The notes beneath the pieces were generated by a model, which worked only from the letters and a program-made list of their open reading frames with translations, ran no database searches and had not been told where the DNA came from. A stretch of 64,000 nucleotides of DNA from Cylicocyclus nassatus. Its lineage: Eukaryota; Nematoda; Chromadorea; Rhabditida; Strongylidae. Positions 58,061-64,000 of the stretch are shown piece after piece. Location: assembly GCA_958299035.1 (NCBI GenBank), contig CATQJL010000001.1, positions 22,613,433 through 22,677,432 on the forward strand, written 5' to 3'. The position numbers and the translations under genes are program-made. Each line of letters opens with the position of its first letter. Within the stretch, counting starts at the first letter, position 1.

Positions 58061-58653
58061 TTGAACGACAATGGTAGACAACATTGTGTTCGAGATCATC
58101 TTAGCTTTTCAAAATTATTGAAGTATTTAGTGCGCTATTCCATTAACAGCCGAGGACGCAATATGAATCAAGCCCATTACGATTGCCTCAAACTTCTTTC
58201 AAAATTACAGGGCTGGCAGTATGCCATATTACTTCAGGTCTGTGATAATCTTTTAGCGTAATTTCGCAAAGGTATTGGGAGAATTTGAAGCATGCTACGC
58301 GCTATTCCAGAATTACGACATGATGATCAAATCCGTGTATGAGACTGTGGCGATATTGCATGAGCTCAACGGAGCAAATGACATTTGTTCAAGGCCTTGC
58401 GAAAGCAGAAGATGGAATCATACAGCAAAATGGGATGCGCGTTCACTCAAGCTTTTCCGAAACGGTGTCTCTGACGGTTGTAGTGTAAACACAACAAATA
58501 ATTTTTACAGAGTCACAAGCATCGGCAACCCAGCTAGCAGCCAATCTAACAATAGTACGACACATGGTACAGTCTACAATAAGCAGAGCTGCTGTTGAAT
58601 GGGCTGTTAAAACCGTTGATTTGAGTACGCTTATCAAACAAATCAACACAGCT
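58061..58653 (+). pseudogene. possible three-exon gene fragment, unrecognised protein
   Basis: Three protein-like segments join in phase across two intron-like gaps. Segment 1 (58061-58237) ends QGWQYAILLQ, before GTCTGT. Segment 2 (58272-58476) reads VLGEFEACYALFQNYDMMIK and on to GVSD plus one base, before GTTGTA. Segment 3 (58511-58653), after TTTTTACAG, reads SQASATQLAANLTIVRHMVQ ... LIKQINTA and stops at a GTAAGT donor. Phases are 0 and 1 and match. Both introns would be 34 nt, short even for nematodes, and the first acceptor (CGCAAAG) is poor. The Cys-containing helical protein matches nothing I know. It may be a broken gene or a frameshifted transposon frame. Confidence 0.3.
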
Positions 58654-58969
58654 GTAAGTACATATCAAACGCATTTCTATAAATTGTTTAGATAGTAATT
58701 TCGTTCTTTGCAAGTGGACTTAACATCGCACATACGATACAACTTTTCATGCTCCGTCAAATGATTATGACTGCATTGCACTTCTACCAACAAACTTTCT
58801 GAAAATAACCAAAACGTTTTCGTTATGCTCGAGTTTCGGCACCTTTTAGATTTTTTTATCAACTTCCAAAAGAAGTTCAATTAACGGAACGGATGGATAA
58901 AGCAAACTCTACAAAATATAAGAAAAAACTTTTTCCTCTTTTTAAATCGCCGTAATCTTGGTCAAGTAT
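58654..58969. other. AT-rich spacer
   Basis: No feature is seen beyond the GTAAGT-like donor at its start. Confidence 0.4.
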
Positions 58970-61572
58970 CAGAGCATCATCAGCATCATCAATTGCTACT
59001 CTCCAACATCAGCAGCTAACGAATCAGAAAACTAGTTGCATTTTAGAAAGACGTGGAGGGAGTCGTCGGCAACGAGAGTCCTTTTACATTTTTGTTGTGG
59101 GCGACTTCAACGCAGAAATTCGGATGCCAGTAGAAAAGGAATTTGGAATCGGAAGTTTGGATATGGGTTCCGGAACGAAAACGGCATTCGTCTCGTGGGG
59201 CTTCTCTCCGCCTCACGGTTTTTCCATGAAAGTCCATTTAAGAAAAAAAAACATCTCCGATGGACTTGGAAATTGCTCAGCGGAACGACTCATGCGAAGA
59301 TCGACCACATCTCACCCTACGAGCAAAGGTGCGATTTATTGAAAGCTGGAAAAGAAGGTCTGCCACAGTGCCGCAAGAAAAAAATGTCGCTTATGACGGT
59401 AATAGTCTAGTTAAGCTCATATCAAGTTGTGACTGACCCATCGAGGAGGACCCCATGACTGAATCAGCTTCTGAAAGGATTGCGAGCCTGCGGAAAGTGC
59501 GCCTCTGTGACTTTTGTGAAGAACTTGGAACGCATGTTGAAAACCACCAAGCAACTACTAGAAAGAAGAAGATCTTAAAAAGTGCCGAAGGAACCTCTGC
59601 AAATGTCACGTGCCACTGGCTGCCTATTGATCTGAAACGGAAAATTTTAGATTGGGAAGAACTTCTACACTAATCTCTTCCGCTCAGCGCCGATGCTCGT
59701 TGTTCCCACATTAAAAAAGTATCACCTCGAATTCTACGTGTTGAAGTGCGTATTGCAATTAGAGCAATGAAGACATAAACGGCTCCAAGACAGATCATCT
59801 TTTTGTCGATATTCTGCGAACCGGAAGACGAAGTCTACACGAAATTCTCGCGTCGCACCTGACCTCTTACCTTCGAAAGGAAAAAAAATCAGACCATTAG
59901 AGGACGTCAAAAACCGTCCTTTTTTTATAAAGAAAAATAACGGAAAACCTTCGAAACCACCTTCCAATATGCCTGCCGAGTTTGCTGTACAAGCTTTTCA
60001 CAAAAATTGTCCTCGCTCGCATATCCAAACTGGATAAAGCCCAACCCCAAGAACACTAATTTTGCAGTGGATTCAATTGTATAAACCACAACATACGGTT
60101 CGAGGATCAAAGCAGTCTGCCGAAGATACCGCTGCCTGCCATCCTAACCGAATGCCGCAAGCACTGCGCAACAACAATGCAGTTATCTCTTGCCTTTTTT
60201 TGCATTCAATGAAAAGACACTGGACTGGGACGAGAGGGGCATACGAGTTGATGGGAGATTCCTGTCCAACCTTCATTTTGCGGATGACATCGTTCTTTTT
60301 TCGAGAAGTATCACTGAAGCAGAGAATAGCTGAAGCTGAATGAAGTTGTGAAGAAGATTGGCTTGTGAATTTGAAAGAAGACTCAGTTGATGAGGAACGC
60401 ACTTACGAAAATGCAGAATAACAGTTGAAAGGTACCCTTATGGAGACTCTTCTTACGTGTATCTCACAAGGGAGGTCGAATCAGTCGAAGTGGCCTTTTC
60501 AAATGGGTTACTATTTTGAAGAGCGTTAAACGCTGATTCCGAATCTTTTTTCGTTATCTGCCGAGCGCCTCTGGACGCCGAGTTATAAATGTTTTTTGGA
60601 GCGAAAAATGAACGCAGAATTCAAGTAAAATTGACTATTACGGACTTTTCAGCGCCTGAACAGAGCAACATGTAGTATGAGTGTTTTGGGCAGAAGGTAT
60701 CCTTTGAAATGGAGTGCTCTGATAACCAACATTGGACCATTTGAGCAATTCTGACGAATTTTGCTCTAATTACGCATTCAATTTTTCAACCCAAAGAACG
60801 CTCATAACTCGGCGTCCAGAGGCGCTCGGCAGATAACGAAGACAGATTCGGAATCAGCATCCTAAGCTCTATAAGACAGTATACATTTCAAGATGAAATG
60901 CCACTTCGACCATGTATCCTTCCCTTGTCAGATGTTTGATGAACATGGAGAACGACCTGAGGGAATAGCTTAACAAGAGAAGAAAAGCAGGTTGGCCGCC
61001 TCCGGCCTATAAAGAAGCCTTCGATCAAATGACGGACTTTGAAGCTTCGTGCCCACCTGTTCGACTCAACCATACTCCCGGCGCTCTGTTGCGCGGACTT
61101 GGGGCTGACACTGTCACGTCGAAAGCTTTAAAGAACACTCAAAGAGCGCCAGAGCGCAATCTTTTGAAAATAACCCGACACAACAACAGCTTGTGGGATT
61201 TCGCAGCACGGATATGAGAAAAATGTCCTGTCTTCGCGACCCAGCGGAATACTTTGCAAAAGCGAAACATCGATGAATCGGTTACATCATGAGAAGAACA
61301 AACGACAGATGGACACTAAGAACATCAGAGTAGATACTTCGAGCAAAACGTTTTCTAAGCAGGCCCTCCAACAAGATGGGCAGACGTGTATGTGAAACGG
61401 ATGGACCAGCTGAGAAATTAGCTGGATACAATTTTTTCCCCTAGAAGTTGTGATGCAGCCACCGGCGACGACCAAGAAGATCGTAGATGTCCGAAGTGAG
61501 GGACAGGGATCAATGGAAACTTCTGTACTGGGGCCAGCACGTCACGTGAGGACGGGCTATCTAAGTATCTAA
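58970..61572 (+). mobile_element. RTE LINE D, 5'-truncated and decayed, carrying a MITE
   Basis: It aligns with LINE C from CATCAGCATCATCAAYTGCTACTC (C: about 16290) to the shared end GTACTGGGGCC.GCACGTCACG and the AAGTATCTAA tail. Endonuclease traces include VVGDFNAEI (about 59096-59125), so the motif deleted in C survives here, and GLLSASRFFHES. RT traces include a degenerate YRP region (about 59950) and HFADDIVLF (about 60272-60300). Internal deletions remove much of the RT palm. The MITE at 60467-60927 lies inside. It is older and more damaged than C. Confidence 0.8.
60467..60927. mobile_element. CAAGGGA-family palindromic MITE, copy 2 (461 bp), in RTE D
   Basis: It starts CAAGGGAGGTCGAATCAG and ends GGATACATGGTCGAAGTGGC in inverse, closing with CCCTTG. 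TCA flanks both sides (60464-60466, 60928-60930). Removing the insert and one TCA gives TATCTCAGATGTTTGATGAA, which matches the uninterrupted RTE C site (TATCTCGGACGTTCGATGAA at about 18200) at equal length. The 3-bp duplication is therefore well supported. The arms share GCCGAGCGCCTCTGGACGCC. Confidence 0.9.
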
Positions 61573-61692
61573 CAAGGAAAGGATACTGGTCGAAGTGGCG
61601 TTTTCGTATGAGATGTAAATTACCTTATAGAGCATGGAACGCTGATTCCAAATCCACTTTCGGTTTCTGCAAAGCGCTTTTGAAAGGGGAGT

Positions 61693-61778
61693 TCTGGGAA
61701 ATTTTTGAGGTAAGAATTTAGTGATTTGACTGAGGGGTCTGGGAAATTTTTGAGGTAAGAATTTAATGATCTAGCTAA
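61693..61778. repeat. two-copy tandem repeat, 46-bp period
   Basis: TCTGGGAAATTTTTGAGGTA and AGAATTTAGTGAT are repeated once with minor changes. Confidence 0.7.
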
Positions 61779-62159
61779 GATAAAAAATAGGTGTTGAGGT
61801 TTTTTCAACGCTCTATCTCTTTTAAAAAAGAGTCATCGGCTGCTGTTTAGCGCAGGATAATCTAGTGGAAGAGTACTATCGAACGGTGCCCACCGCAGTC
61901 TCCTATGTGTGATGCTCTTTGCGTTACACCCATGCAAGAGGCGTTGGACAAATTCAAGATTATTGAAAACAAGATATTGAAGACAACCTGTATATCGAAA
62001 GATTCGCCTTGACGAGCTGAATACAATGTTGTTTTCGGATTTTGAACATACTCATTCGAAAAGAAGTTATGGCCCTGCGTAATTTGCGTGATTCACATGA
62101 ATTTCGCGGAATTTCCGGAAATTTTGCATGTCCTGTGAGTGGTTTTGTACTATAAGAAA

Positions 62160-62620
62160 GCGATAAAAACTCGCACAGCGTTTTCTAAAATACATTTCTT
62201 ATTGTATGTCAAAAATGATCCAATTTTGTTATATCGTCAGTGATAAATGATAAAATGATGATATCAATACAACGACAGATAAGAGTGGGCTCAAATTTAT
62301 GCGGTCGATTCCCACGTTCATCTTCCATATAGGTGCAGAATTTCAGCCCAGGCTGCGGCGTGAAGCGAGTTGAAGCAAAAACACCATTCTAGGTAAGAAT
62401 TGGCAGCAATGGCATGTGCCGATGAGAAATCGATCGATCGCAGCAGCGAGGGATCTACCAATTGCACCGAGTAGTAGAAATAGAAAAGCCTGTACATCAC
62501 TTATAATGGAGAAAGAGCGATAGAAATTCACATAGCGTTTCCTACAGTACTTTTCTTACTATATGCAAAAAATGATCCAAAAATGTGATATTATCAGTGA
62601 TCATGACTTATAATAAGCGG
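62160..62620 (+). repeat. diverged direct repeat, two copies ~355 bp apart
   Basis: GAAAGCGATAAAAACTCGCA with CAAAAATGATCCAATTTTGT (62156-62260) is repeated as GAAAGAGCGATAGAAATTCA with AAAAAATGATCCAAAAATGT (62511-62600). Both end near a CAGTGAT motif. Confidence 0.55.
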
Positions 62621-62808
62621 CTTAATCTGAAGTTGTGTGGAGTTTGTCCGTTACGAAATTACAGTGAGGAATGATTTACGATACTAAACATCATGTGAGG
62701 TTAAGAAGCGAGTATGTTTCATTTTTAACTACGGCTCACGTTGCAATAAACCGAAAAATGATTTGAGAGACAAGCTCTCAGAAAGTGAGTTTACCACGGT
62801 TCACGATG

Positions 62809-62846
62809 CCAGTGCAAACCTCTGCGAAGCAGAGGTGAAGCACTGG
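62809..62846 (+). mobile_element. Helitron-like 3' terminus, copy 2
   Basis: CCAGTGC, AAA, CCTCTGC-GAA-GCAGAGG (perfect 7-bp stem), TGAA, GCACTGG, then T. It is the same terminus as 31624-31660, but the upstream sequence is unrelated. That is expected for non-autonomous Helitrons of one family, which share only their ends. The 5' border is not identified. Confidence 0.55.
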
Positions 62847-63138
62847 TAAATGATAAAATGCTTATATCAGTGATAAGGGTAGATAAAAACTGCCCAATTT
62901 TTCGCGATAGTTTTCGATAATGAAAACTTTGTACCAAAACCTGCTATTCGCGATCAACGCTGTGATAACTGTTCACAAAAGCCTTAACATAGAAGACAGC
63001 AAGGTATCATTGTAAGTCTACCCCCTCACCATGAATCATGTACATACTGTATATCAAACGATTCGTCTCATCAAGCTGAAGCCAAATCTATACGCAGATT
63101 GCAAATAAAGTGGATTTAAAAGAAGTTACAGCTAAATT

Positions 63139-63232
63139 CCGCTTATCCCGCAAATCCCGCGAATCCCGTGAAGTCGCGAATCCCGCGAATCCCGACAATC
63201 CCGCGAATCCCGGCGATCCCGCAGTTTTGGAC
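63139..63232. repeat. 9-bp tandem array, AATCCCGCG
   Basis: About nine or ten degenerate copies of AATCCCGCG (variants AATCCCGTG, AATCCCGAC, GATCCCGCA) lie in an otherwise AT-rich stretch. Confidence 0.8.
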
Positions 63233-63562
63233 AAATTCTACCGCTGCAACTGTAGCTAAGATGAAAATAGGTGTTGAGGTCTTTCCAACGCTTAAATGAA
63301 GTAATCACTAACGTATGTTTATTACATTAGGGGCCTTCCATAAAACGTCCTGGTAGTAAGCATGCCCTATTTGAGCTAACAGACTAAGATTCTGAATGAT
63401 TTTATTAAAGCGGAGCGATCAAGTTTTGCATTAGAACCTTTCCATAACTCTCCTTCAAAGCGCTTTGCAGATCTTAAAAGTGGATTTGAACTCAGCGTTC
63501 CATGCTCTATAAGGCATCATACATATCGCATGGAAACGCCACATCGATCAATTCCCTTGCAA

Positions 63563-64000
63563 GTACAAAAATTCAGACCCGAATAATTTTAAGAAATGTA
63601 TTATTTTTCTTAGGAATTTCTTTTTTTTAAATTTTTCTTCTTCACATGTGATTACCTTATGATTGCTAGGTCAAAAAAGTATTGGGTTGCTGCAATAATA
63701 GTCTAAATTTTCATTCCAACTCGAATGAAGTCAATTCTTTGTCGAACTCTGTTCGAAATGCAAAGAGAATAACTTTCTTACTCTTCTTGTAAAGTGCTTA
63801 AACAAATGGTATACTTTAGTGTTCTTAGAGGTTTTAAACAAGACATTCGGAAAAATTTTTGAAACACATCAAATAATTGTTGTTGGAAAATCTACCATCC
63901 TACACGATTTAAATAAAAAAGCTGTTGGATTTGATCTGTACCACCTTAACAGTGCTATAGCTCAACTTATTCCCTTCATTTTATGTCTAAAAATCTAGTC
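63563..64000. other. AT-rich spacer
   Basis: No gene or clear repeat is seen to the window edge. Confidence 0.4.

Larger units (their letters stand above)
61573..63559. mobile_element. 1,987-bp element with CAAGGGA-family ends, in the RTE D tail
   Basis: The left end CAAGGAAAGGATACTGGTCG and AAGTGGCG is mirrored by CGCCACATCGATCAATTCCCTTG. The sub-terminal blocks GAGCATGGAACGCTGA.TTC and CTGCAAAGCGCTTT are mirrored as well (63430-63530). The left flank is TAA (61570-61572) and the right is CAA (63560-63562). The RTE tail resumes after it (GTAC), consistent with a 3-bp duplication with one later change. The interior is unrelated to the small MITEs, has no recognised transposase, and contains a Helitron-like 3' end (62809-62846), repeats and a 9-bp array. 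Confidence 0.7.

Overview
The window looks like nuclear DNA of a nematode. The evidence is its mobile-element set (CR1/Jockey-group and RTE LINEs, a BEL/Pao element with a phlebovirus-type glycoprotein gene, a Penelope-like relic, many TA-target MITEs), AG-terminated T-rich splice acceptors, AT-rich spacers, and one 22-nt stretch that matches the nematode spliced leader SL1 at 20 of 22 positions. It is almost entirely a graveyard of transposons. I recognise no intact host protein gene, tRNA, rRNA or CRISPR array.

Layout. 1-1100: spacer with a possible broken exon and a strong hairpin. 1150-10639: a CR1/Jockey-type LINE (element A, + strand) split by a second LINE of the same group (element B, - strand, 2762-7961) at a 5-bp CATAT duplication; both ORF1s are open, both ORF2s are broken. 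10640-13520: a ~1-kb imperfect palindrome and a five-copy ~105-bp tandem array. 13523-15198: an internally deleted hAT transposase. 15547-18867: an RTE LINE (element C) with an 11-bp target-site duplication. 19397-27152: a Ty3/gypsy RT relic joined directly to a 5'-truncated BEL/Pao element with zinc knuckles, protease, RT, RNase H, integrase and a glycoprotein gene, itself hit by a 288-bp TIR element.

28330-35800: an AT-rich Penelope-like relic shredded by a mariner-like piece, a CAGGGTGTCC MITE, a Helitron-like unit, a long-TIR element, a hAT-type MITE and a 940-bp TA element. 36470-58000: spacer carrying about a dozen MITEs or palindromes, a (CA)124 tract, a foldback element with repeat-built arms, and, at 37859-37985, a candidate SL RNA gene (SL1-like 22-mer, GT donor, three stem-loops, Sm-like site). 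58061-58653: a possible three-exon gene fragment. 58970-61572: a second, very decayed RTE copy (element D) carrying a 461-bp MITE, followed by a 2-kb element with the same CAAGGGA termini inserted in the RTE tail.

The genes here do not form a host pathway; they are parts of separate transposons. The main value of the region is its nested-insertion record: several insertions can be read as filled versus empty sites, which fixes target duplications and relative ages. All assignments come from reading motifs and repeats by eye; no database search was possible.
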